Shown here piece after piece: positions 8,653 through 17,400 of a DNA stretch of 64,000 nt. The DNA comes from GCA-2715645 sp042095375 (lineage in GTDB: Bacteria > Bacteroidota > Bacteroidia > Cytophagales > MED-G16), in the NCBI GenBank assembly GCA_042095375.1, contig JBELBJ010000002.1:71469-135468 (forward strand). The letters are read 5' to 3'. Numbering within the stretch: the stretch's first letter is position 1; each line of letters starts with the position of its first letter. Under the pieces are notes generated by a model that did no database searches, was not told the origin of the DNA, and was given only the letters and a program-made list of their open reading frames with translations. A program made the position numbers and the translations under genes.

Positions 8653-10905
8653 TTGAAAAAATTATTTTTTATAAAAGTTTTATTAATAATTCATTTTTCA
8701 TCTTTTTCACAAATTTTTATTGAAGGAATAATTAAGGAAAATATTTATAATTTTCCTATTGAAGGAATTCAAATCATTTATAATAATGAAACCACTTATT
8801 CTAACGCCAAAGGAAAGTTTATAATTGAATTACAAAATCTACCTGCACTATTATATTTAACCTCACCTTTTTTTTTTGAAAAATACATCAACATAAAAGA
8901 TGAAAAAAAATTAGAAATAATTTTAACAAATAGAGGTTCGATATTAGAGGAGGTAATAGTTAAATCAGAAATAAATAAAAAAAAATTAAAGAATACAGCT
9001 TCTTCAATTTCAATAATTAAAGATATAGAAACAAGAAAGATTTCTGATATATCAATTCAGTCAGGGTTGAATGAAATTCCAGGGGTTTATATGCACACTG
9101 GATCTTTAAATACAAATAGAATAACTATTAGAGGTATGGGATCAAGATCTCCATATTCTACTAATAAAATTAAATCTTATATAAATAATATTCCTCTAAG
9201 TAATGGTGTTGGTGAAACTACAATAGAAGATTTAGGTATTAATTTATTTAATCAAGTAGAAACAATAAAAGGACCAAACTCGAGCATTTATGGAGCAGGT
9301 CTTGGTGGAGCAATTTTGCTTAATTTAGAAAAATCAAAAGAACATAGCCTGTCTTATTCATCTTTTTTTGGCTCATACAAAACAACAAAAAATGAAATAA
9401 ATCTTTATAAGAAAATTAATAAAGTTGACTTTCAAATTAATTTTCAAAATCTTTCTAGTGATGGATATAGAGATAATAATAGTTACACAAGAAATAATGC
9501 CTTTGGGTATTTAGGATATAATATAAATGATAAAATCAAATTAGATTTAATTTATAATTTTATAAACCTAGATTCTGAAATTCCATCCTCATTGAATATA
9601 GATGATTTCAATTTAAACCCATCAAAAGCAGCTGAAAGTTGGAAAAATGCAAATGGCAATGAAAAATATAAAAAAAATCTATCTGCTATTTCATTTGATT
9701 ACAATTCATCAAATTATAATTTAATTGCAAATATTTTTTATAATAATTATAAATCTGATGAAAAAAGACCGTTTAACTTTTTAAAAGAGAATAGTAATGG
9801 ATTTGGATCAAGAATTGTTAACACTATTATAAAAGAAAATCAAAAAATCAATTTCGGATTTGAATTTTTTCGAGAAAATTATTTATGGAAGACTTTTGAC
9901 AATTACGGGACTGATTCAGAAAAAATATTAAACGATCAAAATGAGAAAAGAAATAATTTTTTGATATTTTCCAAATATGAAATTGAAATAAATAATACCT
10001 CTATAATAACATTTGGATTGAGTTCAAATAATATAAAATATAATTGGGAAACCATTGAATATAATGATCTAAACCCTCAAGAATTAAAAAATAAAGATTC
10101 AAAAAAATATAAATATCAAAATATTATTTCTCCTAAAATTTCATTAAATAAAACTATTTCAAATCAAAATTTATTTTTTACAATTAGTCATGGTTATTCC
10201 CCACCAAATATTGATGAAACTTTAGATGATAAGGGTTTAGTTAATCCAAACATAAAACCCGAATCAGGTTGGAATTACGAGTTAGGGATTAGGGGCAATC
10301 TAATTAATAGGAAAGTTTCGTATGATCTTAACTTGTATCTTATGAAAATAAAAAACTTATTAGTAGCTCAAAGAACTTCGGCAGATACTTATGTAGGAGT
10401 AAATGCTGGGAAAACATCTCATCCAGGTATTGAGTTATCGATAAATTCATCAGTTTGGAATTCAATAGATAATAAAAAAAACATTACATCTGAAGTTTAT
10501 TTTTCAAAGAACTGGCACAAATTTATTGAATTTGTAAATGAAGGAAATATCTACTCCAATAATTATTTAACTGGCGTTCCTTTACATACCGTTAATAAAA
10601 ACATTACATTTAAAATCAATAAAATCAAAGGAACAATAAATTTTCAGAATACTGGGAAAATACCAATAAATGATAATAATTCAGAATATTCTGAACCTTA
10701 TATGTTGTGGAATTTGAAAATAGGTAAATTATTTAAAGTCAATAAAATTAATTTAAATATAATAACAGGTGTTAAAAATTTATTTGATGAAAAATATGCT
10801 TCAATGATACTAATTAATGCAAAAGGGTTTGGGGGGAGGAAACCTAGGTATTTTTATCCAGGTCTTCCAAGAAATTATTTTATATCTTTAAATCTTAAAG
10901 TTTAA
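8653..10905 (+). CDS. TonB-dependent outer-membrane receptor
   Basis: 750 residues starting at TTG (8653); no ATG fits the signal peptide better. Signal peptide at 1-19 (ends FSSFSQ). A carboxypeptidase-regulatory domain spans about 21-95, a plug domain about 110-225 (NEIPGVYMHTG, then RGMGSRSPYS, then VETIKGPNSSIYGAGLGG), then a 22-strand-type barrel ending with a C-terminal aromatic-rich strand (NYFISLNLKV). The NPNIKPESGWNYELG and GVKNLFDEKYASM segments are typical of siderophore or cobalamin-type receptors rather than SusC, and no SusD neighbour exists. Followed four bases later by an esterase-like hydrolase, which suggests uptake of an ester-containing ligand. The ligand is unknown. Confidence 0.92.
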   Translation: MKKLFFIKVLLIIHFSSFSQIFIEGIIKENIYNFPIEGIQIIYNNETTYSNAKGKFIIELQNLPALLYLTSPFFFEKYINIKDEKKLEIILTNRGSILEEVIVKSEINKKKLKNTASSISIIKDIETRKISDISIQSGLNEIPGVYMHTGSLNTNRITIRGMGSRSPYSTNKIKSYINNIPLSNGVGETTIEDLGINLFNQVETIKGPNSSIYGAGLGGAILLNLEKSKEHSLSYSSFFGSYKTTKNEINLYKKINKVDFQINFQNLSSDGYRDNNSYTRNNAFGYLGYNINDKIKLDLIYNFINLDSEIPSSLNIDDFNLNPSKAAESWKNANGNEKYKKNLSAISFDYNSSNYNLIANIFYNNYKSDEKRPFNFLKENSNGFGSRIVNTIIKENQKINFGFEFFRENYLWKTFDNYGTDSEKILNDQNEKRNNFLIFSKYEIEINNTSIITFGLSSNNIKYNWETIEYNDLNPQELKNKDSKKYKYQNIISPKISLNKTISNQNLFFTISHGYSPPNIDETLDDKGLVNPNIKPESGWNYELGIRGNLINRKVSYDLNLYLMKIKNLLVAQRTSADTYVGVNAGKTSHPGIELSINSSVWNSIDNKKNITSEVYFSKNWHKFIEFVNEGNIYSNNYLTGVPLHTVNKNITFKINKIKGTINFQNTGKIPINDNNSEYSEPYMLWNLKIGKLFKVNKINLNIITGVKNLFDEKYASMILINAKGFGGRKPRYFYPGLPRNYFISLNLKV

Positions 10906-10909
10906 AAAT

Positions 10910-12694
10910 ATGAAAAATAAAACTCTAAATTATTTCAATTCAAATTCATATCACAGAAATTATATTTTATCAATAAAACGAATATTAATAGTATTAATAT
11001 CCTTTATTCTAATTTATTGCTCAGAAAAACAGATTTATAATAAAACAAAATTTGAAATAACTTATCCAGAAAAATTTGCAGAAAATGGATACGATGGGAG
11101 GTTGCTTTTGATGATCAGTAATAACAATAATGCTGAACCAAGATTTCAAATTAATGACAGTCATAATACTCAAATAATATTTGGTATTGATGTTGAATCT
11201 TGGAAAAGTGGAGAAACTAAAACATTTGATTCTAATGTATATGGATATCCCATTAAGTCCATCGAAAATTTAAAAGAAGGTGAGTATTATGTGCAAGCAT
11301 TTTTACATAAATACGAAACGTTCAATTTATCAACTGGATATAAAGTAAAACTACCTAAAGATCAAGGAGAAGGACAAAAATGGAATATAAGCCCTAAAAA
11401 TCTTTATAGTACTCCAAAAAAAATAAAAATTACAAAATCTGGTACAATTAAGTTGTCACTTGAAAATGAAATTCCTCCAATAGAATCTATTAAAGATTCC
11501 AAATATATAAAGCATGTTAAAATAAAGAGCGAAATGTTATCAAAGTTTTGGGGTAGAGATATGTATTTACAAGCTAATGTTCTTATTCCTCATAATTTTG
11601 ATAAAAATTCAAATAATAAATATCCATTAATGATCTTTCATGGACACTTCCCAAATACATTTCGAGGATTTAGAACTGAACCTCCAACTGCACCAAAAGA
11701 AGATACAATATTTAATTCTAGGTTTGGAATTACGGGATATAAATATATTCAAGAAAAAGAAGCATATGACTTATATAAAAATTGGATTAGTGATGATTTT
11801 CCTAGATTTATTGCAATTGAAATTCAACATCAAAACCCTTATTATGATGATTCTTATGCTGTTAATTCTGCAAATTTAGGACCTTATGGTGATGCTATTA
11901 CATATGAGTTAATCCCACATGTAGAAGATTTATTTAATGGTGTTGGAGAAGGATGGGGAAGATTTCTCTATGGCGGATCAACAGGCGGTTGGGAAGCATT
12001 AGCAGTTCAAGTCTTTTATCCTAAAGAATATAATGGTTGCTTTGCCGCATGTCCAGACCCTATTGATTTTAGAGCTTTTACTGTAGTAAATATTTATGAA
12101 GATGAAAATGCATATTATCATAAAAGTTATTATAAAAAAACTTTAAGAGCTGGAATGAGAGATGGTAAGGGGATTATAAAATCTCACTTGATAGATATGA
12201 ATCACAGAGAAATGGTTTTGGGTTCTAAAGGAAGATCAGGAGATCAATGGGATATATGGCAAGCTGTTTTTTCTCCAGTAGGAACTGATGGATATCCTAG
12301 ACCAATATGGGATAAAAAATCTGGGAAAATAGATAAAAATGTTGCGGAATATTGGAAAGAAAATTATGATTTAAGTTATATTTTAAAAAGAGATTGGAAT
12401 AAAATTGGAAATGATTTAAGAGGAAAGTTATATATATATTGTGGTGATATGGATAACTATTACTTAAATAATGCTGTTGTTTTAACTGAACAATTTCTTG
12501 AGTCAACAAAAAATCCTTATTATGATGGAGAAGTAGATTACGGTAACCTAGCTGAACATTGTTGGAATGGTGATCATGAAAACCCAAATCATATTTCAAG
12601 ACTTAGATATAACACTATGTACTTACCTAAAATCAAAGAGAGATTAAAACAAACTGCTCCAAAAAATCATAATCTAGTTAATTGGGGCATATAG
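10910..12694 (+). CDS. Exported esterase-like alpha/beta hydrolase
   Basis: 594 residues. An N-terminal hydrophobic segment at about 25-40 ends LIYC, so it may be a membrane-anchored protein or a poor-match lipoprotein. Residues about 40-190 look like a beta-rich N-terminal domain. Residues about 200-590 are an alpha/beta-hydrolase with nucleophile elbow GGSTGGWEA, resembling the esterase-D/enterochelin-esterase type. Late acidic and histidine candidates lie in YCGDMDNYYL and AEHCWNGDHENP. Located four bases after the TonB receptor on the same strand, a layout known for receptor and ligand-hydrolase pairs. Substrate not identified. Confidence 0.75.
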   Translation: MKNKTLNYFNSNSYHRNYILSIKRILIVLISFILIYCSEKQIYNKTKFEITYPEKFAENGYDGRLLLMISNNNNAEPRFQINDSHNTQIIFGIDVESWKSGETKTFDSNVYGYPIKSIENLKEGEYYVQAFLHKYETFNLSTGYKVKLPKDQGEGQKWNISPKNLYSTPKKIKITKSGTIKLSLENEIPPIESIKDSKYIKHVKIKSEMLSKFWGRDMYLQANVLIPHNFDKNSNNKYPLMIFHGHFPNTFRGFRTEPPTAPKEDTIFNSRFGITGYKYIQEKEAYDLYKNWISDDFPRFIAIEIQHQNPYYDDSYAVNSANLGPYGDAITYELIPHVEDLFNGVGEGWGRFLYGGSTGGWEALAVQVFYPKEYNGCFAACPDPIDFRAFTVVNIYEDENAYYHKSYYKKTLRAGMRDGKGIIKSHLIDMNHREMVLGSKGRSGDQWDIWQAVFSPVGTDGYPRPIWDKKSGKIDKNVAEYWKENYDLSYILKRDWNKIGNDLRGKLYIYCGDMDNYYLNNAVVLTEQFLESTKNPYYDGEVDYGNLAEHCWNGDHENPNHISRLRYNTMYLPKIKERLKQTAPKNHNLVNWGI

Positions 12695-12697
12695 TTG

Positions 12698-13033
12698 TCA
12701 TTTAAATAATAAGTGCATTTTTTCCTTTTTCCTCCACCCTGCTTGTGATTTATATTTAACAAAAAAAATTTTTAAATCACTTTGAGACTCATAATCAACA
12801 AAAAAAAGTTTTTTATCAGCTTGTGATTGATATCTTACAAAAAACCATAATCCATTATTTCCTTTTGCCTGTGACTGATAGTCTAATTTAAAAACCTTTA
12901 GATCAGATTGAGATTCATACTCAGTAACAAAAACATTGATATCTGCTTGAGAAGAATAATCTACTGAAAAAACTTTTTGAGAAAAAGCATTAAAACTTAT
13001 TAAAATGAAAAACAATAAAATATTACTTTTCAT
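12698..13033 (-). CDS. DUF6150 protein, predicted 7(1) septoil-knot fold
   Basis: 111 residues. Signal peptide at 1-19 (ends NAFSQ). The mature part is six tandem units of about 13 residues, each with the core Y-x-SQ-[AS]-[DKG] preceded by an aromatic/valine strand: VDYSSQADI, TEYESQSDL, LDYQSQAKG, VRYQSQADK, VDYESQSDL, VKYKSQAGW. This is the pattern of DUF6150, for which a knotted 7(1) septoil fold has been proposed in the structural literature (recalled, not checked). Unit three carries a short insertion (KGNNGLW). Function unknown. Overlaps the following small gene by 11 bases and converges on the esterase gene. Confidence 0.82.
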   Translation of the reverse strand: MKSNILLFFILISFNAFSQKVFSVDYSSQADINVFVTEYESQSDLKVFKLDYQSQAKGNNGLWFFVRYQSQADKKLFFVDYESQSDLKIFFVKYKSQAGWRKKEKMHLLFK

Positions 13034-13247
13034 TTATTAATGATTGTAACTGAAAAGTCATTGTATTAGCAGATTTAGCATACCTTGCTGCTTCTACAGA
13101 CTCTTTTTTTATCTCATCTAATTCAAATTGACTATATTCTATTTTAGATGTTATGTCATTCAAATTATTCCTAATTTGAAAGTTTTGATAAGCTAAAACT
13201 AAAATCCCAATAAAAGTTAAATTTTGAAAATTAATAAATTTGTTCAT
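13023..13247 (-). CDS. Small helical membrane-anchored protein
   Basis: 74 residues. A short N-terminal hydrophobic stretch (about 8-22) is followed by a charged, heptad-like helix (DITSKIEYSQFELDEIKKES and on), so a coiled coil on a membrane anchor is likely. No domain recognised. Its end overlaps the start of the DUF6150 gene by 11 bases, so the two form a minus-strand pair. Confidence 0.55.
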   Translation of the reverse strand: MNKFINFQNLTFIGILVLAYQNFQIRNNLNDITSKIEYSQFELDEIKKESVEAARYAKSANTMTFQLQSLINEK

Positions 13248-13304
13248 ATATTATAATTTGATATTTAATTAAAAAAAAAAAATGAATTATTTAATTTTAA
13301 AACT

Positions 13305-13697
13305 ATGAATTATATGTTAAATATTTTATTAATTCTATTTATAAAATTTTATTCAATTGAAAATTATAATAAAAACTTATTAGGTGTTTGGAATCTTATT
13401 TCAAAAGTAGAGATAATTGACGGTCAAACAGATAAAGAAAATGAAAGTATAATCAATTATAAAATTGGTGAAAAGGTCATGGAACTTAAATCTAATAATA
13501 CAATTATTGAATATCAGGGGAGAGATCTAAAAGAATTAAAATGTAAAATATCAAAAAAAAATATTAATATATTTGAAGAAAACGGAAGTTCAATAGAGTT
13601 GATTTATTATCTAATTAATGACACCTTAGTAATTGAAAATTATGATCAAAATAAATTCATAAAAAAAATATATATAAAAGAAGATTTGAAATTTTGA
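13305..13697 (+). CDS. Small lipocalin-like secreted protein, unknown
   Basis: 130 residues. Weak N-terminal signal or anchor (about 3-17). The mature part begins with LLGVWNLISKV, a G-x-W element followed by predicted beta strands, and carries NDTLVIENYD near the end, as in the 18181-18579 protein. A lipocalin-like small barrel is possible. The stop overlaps the TTG start of the next small gene by three bases (TTGA). Confidence 0.6.
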   Translation: MNYMLNILLILFIKFYSIENYNKNLLGVWNLISKVEIIDGQTDKENESIINYKIGEKVMELKSNNTIIEYQGRDLKELKCKISKKNINIFEENGSSIELIYYLINDTLVIENYDQNKFIKKIYIKEDLKF

Positions 13698-13828
13698 AAA
13701 AAAAAATAAGCGATAAAGAAAAAAGAAGAGATGCTCAAATAGCTAGAAGAAAGAATATTACAAAAATTAAACCATCAGGAAAAATTTATAAAAGAAATAA
13801 AAGAGTAAATAATAGTGTTGATGAATAA
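13694..13828 (+). CDS. Small highly basic protein, 44 residues
   Basis: Starts at TTG (13694-13696) overlapping the previous stop as TTGA, and ends with TAA at 13826-13828. The sequence is rich in Lys and Arg (KEKRRDAQIARRKNITKIKP, then SGKIYKRNKR). Such composition is seen in small nucleic-acid- or ribosome-associated proteins, but no family is recognised. The overlap with the upstream stop and the coherent basic pattern support a real gene. A chance reading frame remains possible in this AT-rich DNA. Confidence 0.45.
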   Translation: MKKKISDKEKRRDAQIARRKNITKIKPSGKIYKRNKRVNNSVDE

Positions 13829-13895
13829 TAATATAATTTTTTAATCTTCAATAAAATCAAAAAATGATAATCCTAAACTAAATTTAAAAAAAACG

Positions 13896-15425
13896 ATGAA
13901 GAAGTTAATTATTTTATTTTTTATTATATCTGTAAGTAATGGTTTTACGCAGAGTAGAAAAAAAATCCTAGAAACAACTAATGAAATAATTCAAGGGAAC
14001 TGGAATAGGTTTTTTGAGATGTTATCAATACCAAATGATGGTTACGATTCTCCAAATATTGAAAAAAACATACAATGGTGTGAAAAAACTTTCTCAGATC
14101 TTGGATTTAAACTTGAAAGGGTCAAAGCCAAAAGCACAAGCCCTACCATGCCAAATCATCCTCTTCTAATAGGAAATAAATTTTTATCTGAAAATCTAAA
14201 AACAGTACTTATCTATTTTCATATGGACGGACAACCTGTAGACCCTTCAAAATGGGATCAGAAAGATCCATTTGTTCCAATCCTAACAGAAAATATAAAT
14301 GGTGAATGGAAAGAAATAGATAGAAATAAAATTTTATATAAACCAAATCCTAATTGGAGAATTTTTGGAAGGTCAACCAGTGATGATAAAGGCCCTCCAA
14401 TGATGTTAGTAAATGCATTGGAAGTGCTAAATAAATTAAATATACAACCTAAATTTAATGTTAAATTGATTATAGATTTTCAGGAAGAAATGGGTTCACC
14501 TACTATTGTAGATGCAGTATCAAAGTTCAAGGAAAAACTTAAATCAGATTACTTACTAATTATTGATGGTCCAAGGCACCCATCAAATAAACCTACATTA
14601 ACTTTTGGTGCAAGAGGAATTAGTAGAATTACTTTAACATCTTATGGCCCTATTAAGCCTCAACATAGTGGGCATTTTGGAAACTATGCACCTAATCCAG
14701 CAATGAATTTATCTAAAATTCTCTCTTCAATGAAAGACTATTCAGGAAGGGTAATAATTCCAGGTTTTTATGATGGAATATTTATTTCTGATAAAATAAA
14801 AACTATTCTTGATGCAGTTCCAGATGATGAGAATGAAATCAAGAAAGATCTTCTAATTTCAACTCCAGACCTGGTTGGAAATAATTATCAAGAGGCAATT
14901 CAATACCCATCTTTAAATATTAGAGGTCTAAAATCAGGATGGGTTGGTAAAGAAGTTAGAACAATTGTTCCAAGTATTGCAATAGCAGAAATAGATGTTC
15001 GATTAGTCAAAGAAAGTAATCCAAATAGACTTTTAAAATTAATAAAGAATCACATTATTAATGAAGGCGCCTATGTAATAGAAAATAGAGAACCTACAAT
15101 TGAGGAAAGGTTAAGTCAAAATAATATTATTAGATTTGATTCTAAAGTCAGCTATCTTGCCTATAGGACAGAAATAGATTCCCCTATTGGAAAATGGGCA
15201 TCAAGTGCTTTAAAAAAAGCTTTTCAAGAAGGTCCTGTTAAAAAAAGAACATCTGGTGGATCTATACCTATTTCACCTTTTGTGACAACTTTAAATGTTC
15301 CAGCTCTTACATATCCATCAGTAAATAAGGACAACAATCAACATAGTCCTAATGAAAATATCAGAGTTGGAAATTTTATAGACGGAACGATTGGTATGGT
15401 TTATCTTTTATTAGAAAATCCTTAG
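13896..15425 (+). CDS. Exported M20-family metallopeptidase
   Basis: 509 residues. Signal peptide at 1-19 (ends NGFTQ). Co-catalytic zinc peptidase of the M20/M28 clan, likely a dipeptidase or aminoacyl-hydrolase acting in the periplasm. Metal ligands are visible: His109 in YFHMDGQP, Asp163 in TSDDKGPP, Glu197/Glu198 (catalytic base and ligand) in FQEEMGSP, Asp224 in IIDGPRHP, and a late His in NQHSPNENI. A dimerisation domain lies between about 235 and 380. The stop shares bases with the convergent PspC gene. Confidence 0.9.
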   Translation: MKKLIILFFIISVSNGFTQSRKKILETTNEIIQGNWNRFFEMLSIPNDGYDSPNIEKNIQWCEKTFSDLGFKLERVKAKSTSPTMPNHPLLIGNKFLSENLKTVLIYFHMDGQPVDPSKWDQKDPFVPILTENINGEWKEIDRNKILYKPNPNWRIFGRSTSDDKGPPMMLVNALEVLNKLNIQPKFNVKLIIDFQEEMGSPTIVDAVSKFKEKLKSDYLLIIDGPRHPSNKPTLTFGARGISRITLTSYGPIKPQHSGHFGNYAPNPAMNLSKILSSMKDYSGRVIIPGFYDGIFISDKIKTILDAVPDDENEIKKDLLISTPDLVGNNYQEAIQYPSLNIRGLKSGWVGKEVRTIVPSIAIAEIDVRLVKESNPNRLLKLIKNHIINEGAYVIENREPTIEERLSQNNIIRFDSKVSYLAYRTEIDSPIGKWASSALKKAFQEGPVKKRTSGGSIPISPFVTTLNVPALTYPSVNKDNNQHSPNENIRVGNFIDGTIGMVYLLLENP

Positions 15426-15607
15426 TAATTTTTATTTGGAATAAATGTCCAAGCAATAACATATGTTATAATTCCACTACCAGCACTTAAGGCAAATGCA
15501 AAAAACAATAGTCTTATAATAATTGGATCCATTTCAAAATATTCTCCTATACCTTCACATACCCCAGCAATAATACCTTCTTTACTATTTCTTTTTAATT
15601 TTTTCAT
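15422..15607 (-). CDS. PspC-domain small membrane protein
   Basis: 61 residues covering one PspC domain: KRNSKEGIIAGVCEGIGEYF, then DPIIIRLLFFAFAL and a hydrophobic helix ending TFIPNK. PspC proteins are inner-membrane partners in phage-shock-type envelope stress responses. Stand-alone short versions are common in Bacteroidota and their role there is not defined. The start lies inside the end of the upstream barrel gene (23-base overlap), so the two are probably co-expressed. Confidence 0.9.
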   Translation of the reverse strand: MKKLKRNSKEGIIAGVCEGIGEYFEMDPIIIRLLFFAFALSAGSGIITYVIAWTFIPNKNY

Positions 15608-16253
15608 TTTTTTTAAAATTAATTAGATATCCAAATGAAAATTGACTGCTAATATTTTTCACTACATTTCCTTTACCACCTCCTGGTCTATTATTTAACA
15701 ACCCGTAACCTAAATTTATGGTAAAAATAATATTTCTTAAATAATAATTAGCTCCGAAATTCAGACCAATATCGATTGGCTTTAAAGTATGACCTTTATC
15801 TAAATCATTTCCAATTTTTCCTTTAATATTTTCTTTCATTATTGAATTTCTGATAGATTCTTTTATTGCATAAGCAAAGTATGGACCCAATTTTATCTCA
15901 AGATTTTTTATTGAAGGCAAATTATATACAAGAGATATTGGCACCTCTAAGTATGTGGAATAATTATATACATTCACTCCAAAAAAATCAACTACTTTAT
16001 ATCCCTTAATATTATAAATTAGTCCATATTCAAAAGAATATTCTTCATCAAGTACATTATTTAGTAAAATGCCTATATGAAATGCTGGGACAAAACCAGA
16101 TGGTTGATCCAAATTACTCCCGTTAGAAATAGCTACTGATGATAAATTAAAACCGCTCTTTAATTGAATATTTTCTTGAGAAAATACATTAAACAAATTT
16201 GTTAGATAGAAAAATAATAAAAATTTAAACTTTGACTTTAAATTTATTTTCAT
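15585..16253 (-). CDS. PorT-like outer-membrane beta-barrel protein
   Basis: 222 residues. Signal peptide at 1-25 (ends NVFSQ). The rest is alternating strands of a small outer-membrane barrel (KSGFNLSSVAI, AFHIGILLNN, SFEYGLIYNIKGYK, LEVPISLVYNL, KLGPYFAYAI, IGLNFGANYYL, INLGYGLLNN), as in PorT-type proteins of Bacteroidota. The short polar C terminus after the last strand is slightly unusual. Function not predictable from sequence. Second gene of a minus-strand run after the YkvI permease. Confidence 0.82.
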   Translation of the reverse strand: MKINLKSKFKFLLFFYLTNLFNVFSQENIQLKSGFNLSSVAISNGSNLDQPSGFVPAFHIGILLNNVLDEEYSFEYGLIYNIKGYKVVDFFGVNVYNYSTYLEVPISLVYNLPSIKNLEIKLGPYFAYAIKESIRNSIMKENIKGKIGNDLDKGHTLKPIDIGLNFGANYYLRNIIFTINLGYGLLNNRPGGGKGNVVKNISSQFSFGYLINFKKNEKIKKK

Positions 16254-16260
16254 AATTAAT

Positions 16261-17346
16261 TTATTTCAAAATAATTTTTTTTACGCCAATAAAAATTACT
16301 GGTATAACAAATATAATCCAATATGCCCAAGTTAAAGTTCCATATCCTTCAGCTATAAGACTAATTAATCCAAATTGTTCTGCAAAAAAAATGCATATTA
16401 TCATAACAAATGAACTAATTATAAATCTGTTTACCCCTGATAAGATTACTTTTTTTTCCTTAAGCCAGCTTGCAATCCTTTCATTAAATCCGTGTATTAG
16501 TCCCAATCCAGTTTCAACAAATGTTCCAAATAAAATAACTTGAAATATAATTTTAAAAGAATCTGATCCCAGTTTATTAAATAAAAAATTTATGGGAATA
16601 ATTTCAGAGTTTATTGCAGGATAGTGACTCAATAAACTAAAATAGATCATAAAACCAGGAATCATTGCAAGAAAAGCAGCAATAACACCCGATACCATTG
16701 CTTCTTTTCTAGTTTTAAGATCTTTTAAACAAAATAACATAGCAGGAACAATCCCAACATTATATGCTGCATATTTAAATCCATTAATTATCCAATTTGA
16801 TTTGTTATCTGAAATATTAAAGTTTGAAATAATATTTTCACTAAATATTGAGCCAATAGATATTATCAAAATTAAAAACACAAAATAAAGAGCTATTGAC
16901 CAGAAAGAAAGAAATTTCATTATAACTTTAGATCCAAAGTATGAAAAAATTCCAATCAGTAAAATCATTAAAAGAATACCATAAGTACTTGAAATATTAA
17001 ATGCTTCCTTTAAAAGATTTCCAGAAGCAGAAGCTAATACCGAAATAACAAGTACTAAACCAATTAAATAAGTGATCTCATAAAGAATCCAACTTTGTCC
17101 TAAAACTTTTTTTAAAAAAGATCTATAATCATACGCATGAAATTTTCTAGATAAATCAAATGTAAAAGAAAGAACAATACACCATATAATTAGTGATACA
17201 ATCATTCCATATAATCCACTTTTTGGACCTAACAAAAGAAAAAATTCAACGAGTTCTCTCCCTGTTCCATAACCTCCACCTATAACCAGTGATTGAAAAA
17301 TTAATCCAGGTAAAATAAATTTTTTGAAAAAAATATTTCTAAACAT
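16261..17346 (-). CDS. YkvI-family membrane transporter
   Basis: 361 residues with about ten membrane helices and a LeuT/APC-like layout. The first helix carries an unwound glycine-rich segment (VIGGGYGTGRELVEFF), which is diagnostic of YkvI-type proteins. Members are uncharacterised secondary carriers distantly related to amino-acid permeases. Likely substrate: an amino acid or related small solute (inference). The gene is divergent from the MBL-fold gene at 17401 and heads the minus-strand group with the PorT-like and PspC genes. Confidence 0.82.
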   Translation of the reverse strand: MFRNIFFKKFILPGLIFQSLVIGGGYGTGRELVEFFLLLGPKSGLYGMIVSLIIWCIVLSFTFDLSRKFHAYDYRSFLKKVLGQSWILYEITYLIGLVLVISVLASASGNLLKEAFNISSTYGILLMILLIGIFSYFGSKVIMKFLSFWSIALYFVFLILIISIGSIFSENIISNFNISDNKSNWIINGFKYAAYNVGIVPAMLFCLKDLKTRKEAMVSGVIAAFLAMIPGFMIYFSLLSHYPAINSEIIPINFLFNKLGSDSFKIIFQVILFGTFVETGLGLIHGFNERIASWLKEKKVILSGVNRFIISSFVMIICIFFAEQFGLISLIAEGYGTLTWAYWIIFVIPVIFIGVKKIILK

Positions 17347-17400
17347 GTAATAAATACATTACTTTAAAAATGAATAATTACTTTTACACATTCTATAATT

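Noticed and set aside
12297..12599. Minus-strand frame of 100 residues inside the esterase gene
   Set aside because: Low-complexity His/Tyr/Asn composition from antisense reading of an AT-rich gene. The plus strand carries the hydrolase.
12730..12980. Evenly spaced short repeats that could suggest a CRISPR array
   Set aside because: The repeat is at protein level (Y-x-SQ units) with varied DNA, no spacers and no cas genes.
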